In this document: piece after piece, positions 24,710 to 34,262 of the stretch
Numbering within the stretch: the stretch's first letter is position 1
Layout: every line of letters starts with the position of its first letter
Assembly (NCBI RefSeq): GCF_031457275.1
Contig: NZ_JAVDWH010000001.1
Location: forward strand, 124,001 to 188,000
Reading direction: 5' to 3'
DNA from: Aeromicrobium panaciterrae
Lineage (GTDB): Bacteria; Actinomycetota; Actinomycetes; Propionibacteriales; Nocardioidaceae
DNA length: 64,000 nt
Position numbers and translations under genes: made by a program
The notes under the pieces: generated by a model
The model's input: the letters and a program-made list of their open reading frames with translations, nothing else
What the model was told of the DNA's origin: nothing
Databases searched by the model: none

Positions 24710-25894
24710 ATGTACGTCGCTCTGACACCTGACCAGCTTCGCCTTCGTGACGAGGTCCAAGGCTACTTTTCCGAACTTGTTACTCCGGAAATTCGCGCTG
24801 CGCTAGCCGCATCCACCGGAGAGTTCGGTGATGTCACCGTCTACAAGGACGTCATCCGCCAGCTCGGCACCGATGGCTGGCTCGGTATGGGCTGGCCCAA
24901 GGAGTACGGCGGCCAGGAACGCTCCATGGTCGACGAACTCATCTTCAGCAACGCTGCGATGGTCGCTGGCGTACCGATCCCCCACCTCACGCTCAACACC
25001 GTGGGCCCGACGATCATGCGCTACGGCAACGACGAGCAGAAGGACTTCTTCCTTCCCAAGATCCAGAAGGGCGAGCTGCACTTCTCGATCGGCTACTCCG
25101 AGCCCGGGTCCGGCACCGACCTCGCGTCGTTGCGTACCAAGGCGGAGCTCGACGAGTCCACCAACGAATGGGTCATCAACGGCCAGAAGATGTGGACCTC
25201 GCTGATCCAGTACGCCGACTGGATCTGGATGGCCTGCCGCACCGATCCCGACCTCGCTCGCCACAAGGGTCTTTCGATGATCCTCGTGCCAGCGCAGGCC
25301 AAGGGCGTCTCCTACACGCCCGTCCACACCATCGCCGGTGTCGGTACGAGTGCGACGTACTACGACAACGTGCGCGTCCCGGCCGACAACCTGATCGGTG
25401 GACGTGGCAACGGATGGTCGCTGATGACCAACCAGCTCAACCGTGAGCGCGTTGCGCTGACCTCGTCTGCACCGCTGGTGCACTCGATCGAGCTCGTCAC
25501 CAACTGGGCCCGTGAGACCAAGAATGCCAACGGCGTACGCGTGATCGACCAGGAATGGGTACAGATCCTCCTGGGTCGCGCGCAGGCTCGTACCGATGCG
25601 CTGACACTCATGGGCTGGAAGCTCGCCGCCGAGATCGACACGCTCTCACCCGCAGATGCCTCCGCCATCAAGGTCTACGGCTCCGAGCTCGCGGTCGAGG
25701 TCTACCGCGCTCTCAAGGAGATCGTCGGCCCCGGTTCCGGCATCGCTGCCGGCTCGGCTGGTGCGGCACTGGCGGGCCGTCTCGAGCGCTACTTCCGCTC
25801 GTCGCTCGTCATGACGTTCGGTGGCGGCACCAACGAGATCCAGCGAGACATCATCGGCTACGTCGGGCTCGGTATGCCGGCCGCGAAGCGTTAA
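24710..25894 (+). CDS. fadE26: Acyl-CoA dehydrogenase FadE26 (ChsE4), alpha subunit for sterol side chain
   Basis: The 394-residue protein has the ACAD N-terminal helical domain, 'YSEPGSGTDL' (near 128-137) in the FAD-binding middle domain, and a C-terminal helical domain ending 'FGGGTNEIQRDII'. In mycobacteria FadE26 and FadE27 (ChsE4-ChsE5) form an alpha2beta2 enzyme that desaturates the C26-CoA sterol side chain. The next gene begins 11 bases later and is the partner. No ribosome-binding site is visible, in keeping with a leaderless message from the KstR-controlled promoter. Confidence 0.92.
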   Translation: MYVALTPDQLRLRDEVQGYFSELVTPEIRAALAASTGEFGDVTVYKDVIRQLGTDGWLGMGWPKEYGGQERSMVDELIFSNAAMVAGVPIPHLTLNTVGPTIMRYGNDEQKDFFLPKIQKGELHFSIGYSEPGSGTDLASLRTKAELDESTNEWVINGQKMWTSLIQYADWIWMACRTDPDLARHKGLSMILVPAQAKGVSYTPVHTIAGVGTSATYYDNVRVPADNLIGGRGNGWSLMTNQLNRERVALTSSAPLVHSIELVTNWARETKNANGVRVIDQEWVQILLGRAQARTDALTLMGWKLAAEIDTLSPADASAIKVYGSELAVEVYRALKEIVGPGSGIAAGSAGAALAGRLERYFRSSLVMTFGGGTNEIQRDIIGYVGLGMPAAKR

Positions 25895-25904
25895 GGGACA
25901 CGAC

Positions 25905-26996
25905 ATGGACTTCACACTTCCTCCCGAGGCCGAAGAGGCAGCAGCACTCGCCGCGACGATCCTCAAGGACCACACCACGACCGAACGCCTGGTCAAGGTC
26001 GAGGCCGGCGGCAACCGGTTCGATCCCGTGCTGTGGAAGGCACTCGGCGATGCCGGGCTGCTGAGCCTCACGACTCCTGAGTCGCACGACGGTGCCGGTC
26101 TCGGATTCCTCGAGCTCTGCCGCGTCCTAGTCGAGGTCGGCCGTACGGTCGCCCCCGCCCCACTCGCAGTCGATTCCGTGGCACGCCTGTTCCTGGCCGA
26201 ACATGGCACAGACGAGCAGCGACAGACTGCGTACGCCGCCAGCGTCCTCAGCGCAGCGGTTGCTGAGGAGCACGAGTACGTACCGTCCGTCCCCACCACG
26301 ACTGCTGCGCTCGATGGTTCGGAGTACGTGCTCGCCGGCACCAAGTACCTCGTCCACGCCGCCACCGTCGCCGACGCCTTCCTCGTCACGGCAACCACGC
26401 CGGACGGAACTGGAGTCTTCCTGGTCGACGCTGACGCGTCGGGCCTGCAGATCCGCGAGCAGAAGCTCAGCGATGGCGATGCCGTTGGCCTCGTCGAGCT
26501 TGCCGGCGTACGCGTTCCCGTTGATCGCTTGATCGGCAGCGGCGATGCCGCCCAGCGTCTGGTCGACCTATTGACCGTCGCCAGCTGTGCCGTACAGCTC
26601 GGCGTCACCGAAGGTGCACTCACGCTGACCGCCGAGTACGCGAAGGTACGCGAGCAGTTCCAGCGGCCGATTGGCACGTTCCAGGCTGTGTCGCAGCGCC
26701 TCGCCGATGGCTACATCGACACTCGCTTCCTGGCTCTCACCCTGTGGCAGGCTGCCTGGCGTCTGGCCGAGGGCTTGCCCGCGACCGAAGCAATCGCGAC
26801 TGCCAAGCTCTGGGCATCCGACGCGGGCCACCACCTCGCGCACACGACGGTGCACATCCACGGTGGCGTAGGTGTCGACTTGGACGGCGAGGCACATCGC
26901 TACTTCACCGCCGGTACGCGCTACGACTTCGAGTACGGCGGGGCGACCGAACAAGCCCTGCGCCTCGGCAAGCTTCTGGCTGCCGAACCGGCGTGA
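25905..26996 (+). CDS. fadE27: Acyl-CoA dehydrogenase FadE27 (ChsE5), beta subunit
   Basis: ATG 25905 lies 10 bases after the fadE26 stop with AGGGA before it, giving 363 residues. The ACAD fold is complete but the middle domain lacks the 'SEPGSGTD' motif and is degenerate. The C-terminal 'TTVHIHGGVGVDLDGEAHRYF' stretch (seen as HIHGGVG) supplies FAD contacts across the dimer. This asymmetry is what is known for ChsE5, which cannot bind FAD alone and needs ChsE4. Confidence 0.92.
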   Translation: MDFTLPPEAEEAAALAATILKDHTTTERLVKVEAGGNRFDPVLWKALGDAGLLSLTTPESHDGAGLGFLELCRVLVEVGRTVAPAPLAVDSVARLFLAEHGTDEQRQTAYAASVLSAAVAEEHEYVPSVPTTTAALDGSEYVLAGTKYLVHAATVADAFLVTATTPDGTGVFLVDADASGLQIREQKLSDGDAVGLVELAGVRVPVDRLIGSGDAAQRLVDLLTVASCAVQLGVTEGALTLTAEYAKVREQFQRPIGTFQAVSQRLADGYIDTRFLALTLWQAAWRLAEGLPATEAIATAKLWASDAGHHLAHTTVHIHGGVGVDLDGEAHRYFTAGTRYDFEYGGATEQALRLGKLLAAEPA

Positions 26997-28537
26997 CGAT
27001 CCGGGACCTGCTTCTCGCAAGAGCTGAGCAGGACACCCCGGCACTTCTGACTCACGATCGCTCGTGGACGTGGCGCGAGCTCGTCGCCGACGCGTCGTCG
27101 AGGTCAGCGGCCATCGCGGGCTTGCTGGACCCTGCTCTTCCGCCGCACGTCGGACTGCTGATGGACAACACCCCGGAGATGCTTCTCGGGCTGTCAGCGG
27201 CGGGTCTGGGCAGTCACGTCGCCGTCGGCGTCAACAGCACGCGTCGCGGTGACGCGCTCTCGGCTGACCTGCAGCGCGCAGACGTACAACTCCTGCTGAC
27301 TGACGAGACGCAGAAGCACCTACTCGATGGGCTCGACCTTGGTGACATCCGAGTGATCGACACCGGCAGCGCTGAGTGGGCCGACCTCCTCGTACCGGCC
27401 GCCGCACCTGAGGCTGCACCGACCAAAGACTCGCTGTTCATGCTGATCTTCACCTCGGGCACGAGTGGTCGACCCAAGGCCGTACGGATCACCCACGAGA
27501 AGATCACGGTCCCGGGGTTCTATCTCTCCGACAAGCTCGGGCTCGGACCCACCGACGTGCACTACGTCGCGATGCCGCTGTTCCACTCCAACGCCGTCAT
27601 GGCCGGTTGGGCGCCGGCTCTCTACAACGGCGCAACCGTCGCCCTGCGCGAGAAGTTCTCGGCGTCCGAGTTCCTGTCGGACATCCGCCATTTCGGAGCA
27701 ACGTACGCGTCGTATGTCGGCAAGCCGCTGACGTACGTACTTGCCACACCGGCCCAGGCCGACGATGCGGACAATCCGCTTCGCTTCGTCTTCGGCAACG
27801 AAGCCGGCGACCGCGATATCAAGGCGTTCGGGGAGCGCTTCGGCTGCTACGTGGTTGATGGGTTCGGCTCGACCGAGAACGCTGTCATTGTGAGCAAGAT
27901 CGAGGGGACTCCCCCAGGCGCCCTGGGTTGGCCAGCCGATGGTGTTGCCATCTACGACCCCGAGACCGTGACCGAGTGCCCGCGCGCGATCCTCGATGAG
28001 AACGGTCGCGTCACCAACCTCGACGAGTGCGTGGGCGAGCTGGTCAACACAACGGGTGCCGGACAGTTTGCGGGCTACTATAACGACCCTGAGGCCACCG
28101 CCGAGCGGATGCGCGGCGGTATGTACTGGTCCGGGGACCTCGCCTATCGAACGGACGATGGCTGGGTCTGGTTTGCCGGGCGCACAGCAGCCTGGCTCCG
28201 GGTCGACGGTGAGAACCTTGCCACCGCGCCGATCGAGCAGATCCTGATGCGCCATCCGGCAATCGATCAGGTCGCCGTGTACGCCGTTCCCGACGAGCGA
28301 GCCGGTGACCAAGTGGCTGCGGCTCTCGTGCTCCGTGGCGAGCTTGCTGCTGATGAGCTTGAGCAGTTCCTTGATGAGCAGCGCGACCTGTCACCCAAGG
28401 CACGGCCGCGCTACATAAGAGTGGTCGACAACCTTCCCCGTACGGCGACCCACAAGGTGCTGCATCGCGAGCTCACCGCCGCCGGCGTCGCCGACGTCAC
28501 GTGGACCCGCGAAGAACGCGGCACCGCGTACCGCTAA
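26993..28537 (+). CDS. fadD17: Acyl-CoA synthetase FadD17
   Basis: GTG 26993 overlaps the fadE27 stop (GTGA), giving 514 residues. The AMP-binding P-loop is 'IFTSGTSGRPKA' near residue 150. The 'YWSGDLAYRTDDGW' and 'RTATHK' regions mark the adenylate-forming family hinge and the C-terminal lysine. Order and strand fadE26-fadE27-fadD17 are those of Rv3504-Rv3506. FadD17 activates sterol side-chain acids, reported for C24-type acids. The 3' end overlaps the convergent hydrolase by 4 bases. Confidence 0.88.
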   Translation: MTIRDLLLARAEQDTPALLTHDRSWTWRELVADASSRSAAIAGLLDPALPPHVGLLMDNTPEMLLGLSAAGLGSHVAVGVNSTRRGDALSADLQRADVQLLLTDETQKHLLDGLDLGDIRVIDTGSAEWADLLVPAAAPEAAPTKDSLFMLIFTSGTSGRPKAVRITHEKITVPGFYLSDKLGLGPTDVHYVAMPLFHSNAVMAGWAPALYNGATVALREKFSASEFLSDIRHFGATYASYVGKPLTYVLATPAQADDADNPLRFVFGNEAGDRDIKAFGERFGCYVVDGFGSTENAVIVSKIEGTPPGALGWPADGVAIYDPETVTECPRAILDENGRVTNLDECVGELVNTTGAGQFAGYYNDPEATAERMRGGMYWSGDLAYRTDDGWVWFAGRTAAWLRVDGENLATAPIEQILMRHPAIDQVAVYAVPDERAGDQVAAALVLRGELAADELEQFLDEQRDLSPKARPRYIRVVDNLPRTATHKVLHRELTAAGVADVTWTREERGTAYR

Positions 28538-29541
28538 GCCCCAAGCCGGGTTTTCAGCACGTCCGCTTTGGGCTTCTTTCGCGCAATTCTGGCTGTCACA
28601 TCGGCCAGGGCCTCGAGGAACACCGGGCGCCAGTTCTCGGAGTCGAGCACAACTGACGCATGTCCTCCGGATGCCATGAACGTCTTGGCGCCCGGGATCA
28701 AGGCTGCCATTTCAAGCTGTCGCTCTGCCGGGATCACCTTGTCCTCGGACGTGACAACGACGGCGCTCGGGACAGTGACCGAGGCGAGGTCCTTGCGCGC
28801 ATCGAAACGGCCCAGCTCAGCCAGCACCTCCGGAAGTGACCAGAAGCTGGTCGCCCGGAACTCTGACCACGCCCACTGCATCACGTCGTCCTGTTCGATT
28901 TCGGACAGCGGCGGGAGAGAGTCGGCCTTGCTCCTGACCTTCGACGATGTGTGCCGCCGGCTGATGGCGGTGATGGCTCCAAGAACCGGATAGAACAGGG
29001 CTTCAGCCTTGTTGCCCTTCCACGTCGGCGCCGTCGAGCACAGCATGAGGCCCGAGATACGTCCGGGATGGCGCCGCACCAAAACCTGAGCCAAAGCACC
29101 ACCCATGGAATAGCCGACAACGACGACCTGCTCGATGTCGAGGGTGGTCAGCAGGGCGTCGATGTCGTCAGCGCACTCGTTCAAGCTGAAGCGATCCGCG
29201 GGCAGTCCACGACCGTGCCAGCGCTGATCCATCAGCACAACGCGATGGTCAGCGCGCAGCTCATCAACCGTCGTGAACCAGCACAGCGACGCAGTGGTGG
29301 CGATCCCATGCAGTAGGAGCACTGTTGGCGCACCGGGAAATGGTTCGCCTGTGTCCACGACGCAGGTTTCGCCGCGACCTTCCAGATTGATCATGGTGCC
29401 CGGCGGAAGTGGGGACCGATCCGGGACCTTGCCGGACCTGCGGACCGCCACACGCATCCCGCTTCGAGCCGCAGAACCCGTCAACCGCGTCGCCACCCCA
29501 GCAGCAGCGCCCAATGTGTGTGTCATGTGCTTCATGATCAT
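28534..29541 (-). CDS. Alpha/beta hydrolase (lipase/esterase-like)
   Basis: ATG 29541 overlaps the stop of the WS/DGAT gene, and the product has 335 residues. GYSMGG places the nucleophile at Ser145, 'LLLHGI' (76-81) gives the oxyanion region, 'TSEDKVIP' the Asp loop and 'GGHASVV' the catalytic His. No classical signal peptide is evident, although the N-terminus is Ala/Arg-rich. It is the last gene of a five-gene operon for acyl-ester metabolism under a KstR-type operator. Candidate substrates are steryl or glycerol esters. Confidence 0.85.
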   Translation of the reverse strand: MIMKHMTHTLGAAAGVATRLTGSAARSGMRVAVRRSGKVPDRSPLPPGTMINLEGRGETCVVDTGEPFPGAPTVLLLHGIATTASLCWFTTVDELRADHRVVLMDQRWHGRGLPADRFSLNECADDIDALLTTLDIEQVVVVGYSMGGALAQVLVRRHPGRISGLMLCSTAPTWKGNKAEALFYPVLGAITAISRRHTSSKVRSKADSLPPLSEIEQDDVMQWAWSEFRATSFWSLPEVLAELGRFDARKDLASVTVPSAVVVTSEDKVIPAERQLEMAALIPGAKTFMASGGHASVVLDSENWRPVFLEALADVTARIARKKPKADVLKTRLGA

Positions 29542-31010
29542 GCGCTCGCTTCGTCCGGATTGTCTTCTGCCGTTGTGGCACTGGATACGACTTCGGGTTC
29601 AAGGTCCAACTCGGCCAGCGCCGCCGGGAAGTAGGACGCCAGCACTTCCACATCTGGAAGCAGATCCGAGCAGGCCAGCAAAGAGAAGTTCAGCTTGGAG
29701 ACGTAGCTCCACACGGTCACATTGAGACCGATGCCGTCAGCCAGCGGTCCGACACTGAACACATCGCTGAGTCGGGCGCCACCGATCGAGACGGGTTCTC
29801 TCGGACCCGGCACGTTGGAGACGGTGGCGTTGAACGCTGGCGCATGCAATGACGCACCCTTCGTACGCGAGTAGGCCCGCACCACGATCGGCAACACGCT
29901 CGGCGGCATGAACTGACCCCAGTCGGTCATCAACTCCAGGCCCATGTGCCGTTGAATCTGCTTGGCACTGCTGCTGGTCCGCGAGATGTGAAGAAGACGC
30001 TCGATCGGATCATCGATGTCAGTCGCCAACGTGGTGAACATGTTGGAGATCCGGTTGCCGCCCAACCTCGGCGCCGACCCGCTCTCGTCTGCTCCGATCG
30101 GCACGCCAGCCGTCAGCGATCGTGAGGGACGTTCGTCGTGGGCGACCAGCCAACGGCGTAGCGCCCCTGACACCACCGCGAGCACGACGTCGTTGACCGT
30201 GACACCTTCTTGTTGTGCGCGAATGCGCTTCACATCGCCGAACGGCAGCGTGACCGTGGCGAAACTTCGCGGCGCAGTCAGCGACTTGTTGAAAGACGTA
30301 CGCGGAGCGTGGAGTACAGGCAGGGGCACATCCCTGCCGGACGTACGCCGATAGCGGCCGGCCGCAAACAGCCCCCGGACCGTACGGAGGATCAGCGCCG
30401 GGAGCAGAACAATTTGCACGATCGCGTCCAACAAGGCGCGCTTCATGAGCCACAGTCGGCCGGGAATCTTGTCCGTCGATTCAAAGACGTCATCCGGCGC
30501 TGGCGGCACGGCCGCACTACGTACATCAGTGACGTTGCCCAACAGCGCGTTGGCCGCTGCGCCGTCGGCGAGCGCGTGATGCATCTTGCCCACGATTGCG
30601 ACGCGACCGTCAGCGAGGCCCTCGCAGTAGTGCAGCTCCCACAACGGGAACCGGCGATCGATCTGGGTGCTGGCGATTCGCCCGATCAGCACTTCGAGAT
30701 CGCGCATGGTGCCGTCGCCTGGGACCCGATGACGGAACATGTGGCGCTTGGGATTGATCCGATTGAGAGTCACCCACATCGGGTGATTGAGTCCGAACGG
30801 AATCGGCACTATGCGTCGCCGCATGGGAGGCAACCGACGCAGTCGGGCCAACGTTCCGCTAACGAAGGAGTCGTAGTTGAGGTGCTCGTCCGGGTCGAGG
30901 ATCGCGATCTTCAACGTGTGCATGTGCACGGCCGGCGTCTCGAGGTAGAGGAAGCCTGCGTCGACACCATCCATGCGCTCGACCGCTGGGTGCACACGAG
31001 CCGCACTCAT
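29538..31010 (-). CDS. Wax ester synthase/diacylglycerol acyltransferase (WS/DGAT)
   Basis: The product has 490 residues. The condensation-type active site HHALADG (144-150, HHxxxDG) follows 'VGKM'. The C-terminal half has the family segment 'NATVSNVPGPREPV', with PLW (122-124) near the start. The family esterifies acyl-CoA to diacylglycerol or long-chain alcohols. With FadD and LPLAT genes next to it, it probably stores or re-esterifies fatty acids released by the operon's hydrolases. Start and stop overlap neighbours by 4 bases. Confidence 0.92.
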   Translation of the reverse strand: MSAARVHPAVERMDGVDAGFLYLETPAVHMHTLKIAILDPDEHLNYDSFVSGTLARLRRLPPMRRRIVPIPFGLNHPMWVTLNRINPKRHMFRHRVPGDGTMRDLEVLIGRIASTQIDRRFPLWELHYCEGLADGRVAIVGKMHHALADGAAANALLGNVTDVRSAAVPPAPDDVFESTDKIPGRLWLMKRALLDAIVQIVLLPALILRTVRGLFAAGRYRRTSGRDVPLPVLHAPRTSFNKSLTAPRSFATVTLPFGDVKRIRAQQEGVTVNDVVLAVVSGALRRWLVAHDERPSRSLTAGVPIGADESGSAPRLGGNRISNMFTTLATDIDDPIERLLHISRTSSSAKQIQRHMGLELMTDWGQFMPPSVLPIVVRAYSRTKGASLHAPAFNATVSNVPGPREPVSIGGARLSDVFSVGPLADGIGLNVTVWSYVSKLNFSLLACSDLLPDVEVLASYFPAALAELDLEPEVVSSATTAEDNPDEASA

Positions 31011-32632
31011 GAGGTCACCGCCGGCAGCTCTCGAGCCATCACCTTGCCGGAGGCGTTGCGTGGCAGTTCGTCAAGGAAGACCACTTCCCGCGGAACCTTG
31101 TAGCCGGCAAGCATCGAGCGGACATGGTCCTTGAGGGTGGCAGCGTCGACCTCAAAGTTCGGGACAACGTACGCGGCCAACCGCTGACCGAAAGCCTCGT
31201 CGGGGACTCCGACGACAACGACCTCGCGTACGGCGTCGTGGGCGCCCAGAGCCTTCTCGACCTCGATCGGATAGACGTTCTCGCCGCCACTCACGATCAT
31301 GTCGTCGTCGCGACCGATGACAAAGAGCAGCCCAGTGGAGTCGAGGCGACCGACATCGCCGGTGACCATGTAGTCCCCGATGAAATCTTTGCTGGCACCG
31401 GACGTGTAGCCATCAAATGGCGAGGTGCCGCGTACCGCGATCCGGCCGACCTCGCCCGCGGCCAGATCCGCATCTTCGTCGTCGACAATCCGGACCAGCG
31501 ATCCGCGTACGGCTCGACCAGCGGTGTCTGGAGCGATGCGCAGATCTGCGGGTCTGGCGACGCTGATCTGTCCCACCTCGGTTGCGTTGTAGCTGTTGTG
31601 GACCACGTCGCCGAAACGATCCATGAAGGCGATGACGGAGTCCGGCCGCATCCGCGAACCACTCGCCGAAACGAAGCGCAAGGTGTCCAACGAGTAGCGG
31701 TCGAGGACGTCAGCTGGCAGGTCCATGATTCGCTCGAGCATCACCGGTACGACCGACAGCCCGGTGGCGTCGTGCTCGTCGACCAGGGCGAGCGTCGCCT
31801 CCGGGTCGAACCGTCGACGCATGATCGCCGTGCAGGTCATGGTGGCCGCGATGACCAGCTGTCCGAACCCCCAGGCGTGGAACATCGGAGCGGCAACCAC
31901 GGTCTTCTGACCGCCGCGCCACGGGATCGCTTCGAGCATTCCGGCTAACTCGTCGGGCCCGCCGCCAGAGCGTTGGGCGCCCTTGGGTGAGCCGGTGGTT
32001 CCGGAGGTCAAGAGCACGACTCGACCCGGTGCGGACGCATGCGGAGCTGGCGTGCGCAGATGTTCGCCGATCAGCCCGTCAACGGTCAATCCGTCAACGT
32101 CACCATCGGTCCAAGCCAGGACCTCGACCAGGCCGTCGACGCGACCGCGAACGTCGGTGAGCACCCCGTCGAACTCCTCGTCATACACAATCACTCGCGC
32201 ACCCTCGCGCTCCATGACCTCTGCAAGCTGCGGACCCGAGAAGCCCGTGTTGAGCAGCAGCGCGTGGGCGCCGATCCGAGTGCTGGCGAGCAAGGCATCG
32301 ACAAAGCCGCGATGGTTGCGAGCGAGGATCGCGACGGATTCGACCGGTCCCCCGTTGGCTGCGATCAGACCAGCGCCGAGCGCGCCGGCTCGCTGTTGGA
32401 TCTCTGTCCAGGTCAGACTGCCGCGCTCATCGACAATGCCGATCCCGTTGGGGGCGCGTACCGCAGCAAGCGCAAAGCCACTCGTCGAATGGGTGCCCTG
32501 AGTCCGGATCACCTTGACGAATCCGACGTACTTGTCGGGTCGCATGAGGGTCATCATTCGGCTGCCGAACAGCACCTTGCCAACCCACAGCTGTTCCATC
32601 AGCGCGACCCAAAGACGACGTACGACCTGCAT
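31007..32632 (-). CDS. Acyl-CoA synthetase (FadD12-like)
   Basis: The product has 541 residues with P-loop 'LLTSGTTGSPKG' near 205, 'SYNATEVGQ' in place of YGxTE, 'YMVTGDVGRLDSTGLL' and the C-terminal 'NASGKVMARE' lysine motif. It opens with a possible amphipathic or membrane-associated helix (MQVVRRLWVALMEQL). The set lipase, FadD, acyltransferase, WS/DGAT recalls the lipO-fadD12-Rv1428c-Rv1425 neighbourhood of M. tuberculosis. It likely makes fatty acyl-CoA for the two acyltransferases. Confidence 0.85.
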   Translation of the reverse strand: MQVVRRLWVALMEQLWVGKVLFGSRMMTLMRPDKYVGFVKVIRTQGTHSTSGFALAAVRAPNGIGIVDERGSLTWTEIQQRAGALGAGLIAANGGPVESVAILARNHRGFVDALLASTRIGAHALLLNTGFSGPQLAEVMEREGARVIVYDEEFDGVLTDVRGRVDGLVEVLAWTDGDVDGLTVDGLIGEHLRTPAPHASAPGRVVLLTSGTTGSPKGAQRSGGGPDELAGMLEAIPWRGGQKTVVAAPMFHAWGFGQLVIAATMTCTAIMRRRFDPEATLALVDEHDATGLSVVPVMLERIMDLPADVLDRYSLDTLRFVSASGSRMRPDSVIAFMDRFGDVVHNSYNATEVGQISVARPADLRIAPDTAGRAVRGSLVRIVDDEDADLAAGEVGRIAVRGTSPFDGYTSGASKDFIGDYMVTGDVGRLDSTGLLFVIGRDDDMIVSGGENVYPIEVEKALGAHDAVREVVVVGVPDEAFGQRLAAYVVPNFEVDAATLKDHVRSMLAGYKVPREVVFLDELPRNASGKVMARELPAVTS

Positions 32633-32639
32633 GCGGACC

Positions 32640-33425
32640 TCAGCCCAGAACCGGGAAGCGTCGTTGACTGGCCAGCAGGTCTAGAGCTTCCTGCATCCGG
32701 CCGCGGATCACCGCATCCACCTCGGCGATGTCGGGATCGGTCCCAAACTCGGCAGCGATGTCGATGGGTTCGAGCACCTGCGTCACGATCTTGGTCGGCA
32801 GCGGGAGATTGACCGGGAATGCGGCGGTAAGCCCGAACGGGAAGCCGAAGCTGATCGGGAAGTACGGCATCCGCATTGCCTTGAGGACCGGGTTGAACCT
32901 GGCGAGAGCGGCGCCACGGCTGATGTGGAACTGGTCCTCCTGACCACCGATCGAAACCACAGGAAGGATCGGAACCCCAGCAGCCAGTGCCGTACGCACA
33001 TAGCCGGTGCGACCACCAAAGTCGACGACGTTTGCCTTGCTCTGCTCACGCAGGCAGTCGTAATCCCCACCGGGGAAGACGATCGTGGCACCGCCGGACG
33101 TCAGCACTTCATGGGCGTTCTCCCGAGTCGCCGGGATCATGCCGTACTTGCGCATGATCGGCCCGAGCGGACCGGTGAACAACACGTCGTGCGACAGACA
33201 GTAGAGCGGTCGTCCTTCGCCGAACACGTCGGCGATCCCCACCGCGATGATCGGCACGTCCATCGGCAGCAGTCCACCTGAATGGTTGGAGACGATGAGG
33301 ACTCCACCCTCGGGCAGTCGGTCCATGTTGCGGACCTCGCTACGGAAATAGCCCTTCATCGCAAGTCGCAGGAACGGCAGGACCTTGGCAACCGACTCTG
33401 GTGCCCTTCCGTCGATGTCACTCAT
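32640..33425 (-). CDS. Lysophospholipid/monoacylglycerol-type acyltransferase
   Basis: ATG 33425 overlaps the upstream hydrolase stop (ATGA); longer frames are not coupled. The product has 261 residues. 'NHSGGLLPMD' (47-56) carries the family histidine but the acidic residue is at +8 rather than the +5 of HX4D, a pattern met in MGAT-like LPLATs. 'VVFPGGDYD'-type (seen as IVFPGGDYDC) and 'PILPVVSIGG' regions follow. It should acylate a glyceride or lysolipid with acyl-CoA from the next gene. Confidence 0.83.
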   Translation of the reverse strand: MSDIDGRAPESVAKVLPFLRLAMKGYFRSEVRNMDRLPEGGVLIVSNHSGGLLPMDVPIIAVGIADVFGEGRPLYCLSHDVLFTGPLGPIMRKYGMIPATRENAHEVLTSGGATIVFPGGDYDCLREQSKANVVDFGGRTGYVRTALAAGVPILPVVSIGGQEDQFHISRGAALARFNPVLKAMRMPYFPISFGFPFGLTAAFPVNLPLPTKIVTQVLEPIDIAAEFGTDPDIAEVDAVIRGRMQEALDLLASQRRFPVLG

Positions 33426-34237
33426 GCGGGCTTCCTTTGCTGGTTCGCGGAAGTACGGCCGGCCAACTGGCGCCATTCGAAACGATGCCAGTCGGCGGGG
33501 TCCTGAAGGAGACGATTGACGACAACCGCGAGCACTACCGGGCTGGCAACCATTCCAACGTGGCTGCTCAGAACCTCGACGTTCTCTGCAATCGCAGGGA
33601 CGGTGGTCTCGTCGACTGAACAACCAGACCATGAGGTGATGCCATCGGAGCGCGACCAGATAGCCGTCGTCGGGACCGGGACGGGCTGCCTCAGCTGGTC
33701 GACGATGTCACGAGCCCGGTCGGACAGGCCGTAGCGAACCCGAGACTTCTCGAACATGGCCGTCGCGCGGGTGCGCTCGCCCTCAGCCCTCCAGGGAGAG
33801 CCGAGGCAAATGATCTGCCGTACGCGGTCCGGGTACTCGTGCGCGAGGCGACGGGCCAGAAGTCCACCAAAGCTCCAGCCGACAATCGACACGGGCTCGT
33901 CATGGCGGTCGGCGATTTCGAGGAAACGCTCGATCAATCCGTCAACCAGCTCATCCGTGAGGCCGACATTGCGACCCTGTCCCCAGCCGTACACGTGGAA
34001 TCCGCGACGCCGAAGGTGACTGCGCAATCGGCCGGTCATGAAGTCCGTCGCGCTGAAGCCCGGCAGCACCAACACGGGACGACCCTTGCCAACGTCGTTG
34101 CGACGCGTGACGGTGTCGATCGTCCGCGACGACGCGTACTCACCGATCCAGCGAGGGAACTCCAGTGCCGTCAACAGACGCGGAGGCGCCGTTGATTCCG
34201 AACCGGCCGCAGACTCGCTGCCTCCAAAGTCATACAC
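33422..34237 (-). CDS. Alpha/beta hydrolase, first gene of the KstR-linked lipid operon
   Basis: GTG 34237 is preceded by GGGAG with 8 bases between, giving 271 residues. GWSFGG puts the nucleophile at Ser122; 'VLVLPGFSATD' is the oxyanion strand; 'SRSDGITSW' and 'SSHVGM' may provide Asp and His, as in triacylglycerol lipase-like proteins. No signal peptide is seen. The KstR-type palindrome 24 bases upstream makes a steroid or steryl-ester link likely. It resembles cytosolic lipases of the LipO/Rv1426c neighbourhood, but the substrate is open. Confidence 0.8.
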   Translation of the reverse strand: MYDFGGSESAAGSESTAPPRLLTALEFPRWIGEYASSRTIDTVTRRNDVGKGRPVLVLPGFSATDFMTGRLRSHLRRRGFHVYGWGQGRNVGLTDELVDGLIERFLEIADRHDEPVSIVGWSFGGLLARRLAHEYPDRVRQIICLGSPWRAEGERTRATAMFEKSRVRYGLSDRARDIVDQLRQPVPVPTTAIWSRSDGITSWSGCSVDETTVPAIAENVEVLSSHVGMVASPVVLAVVVNRLLQDPADWHRFEWRQLAGRTSANQQRKPA

Positions 34238-34262
34238 GACGTGCTCCCGACCTTGTGGAAAC

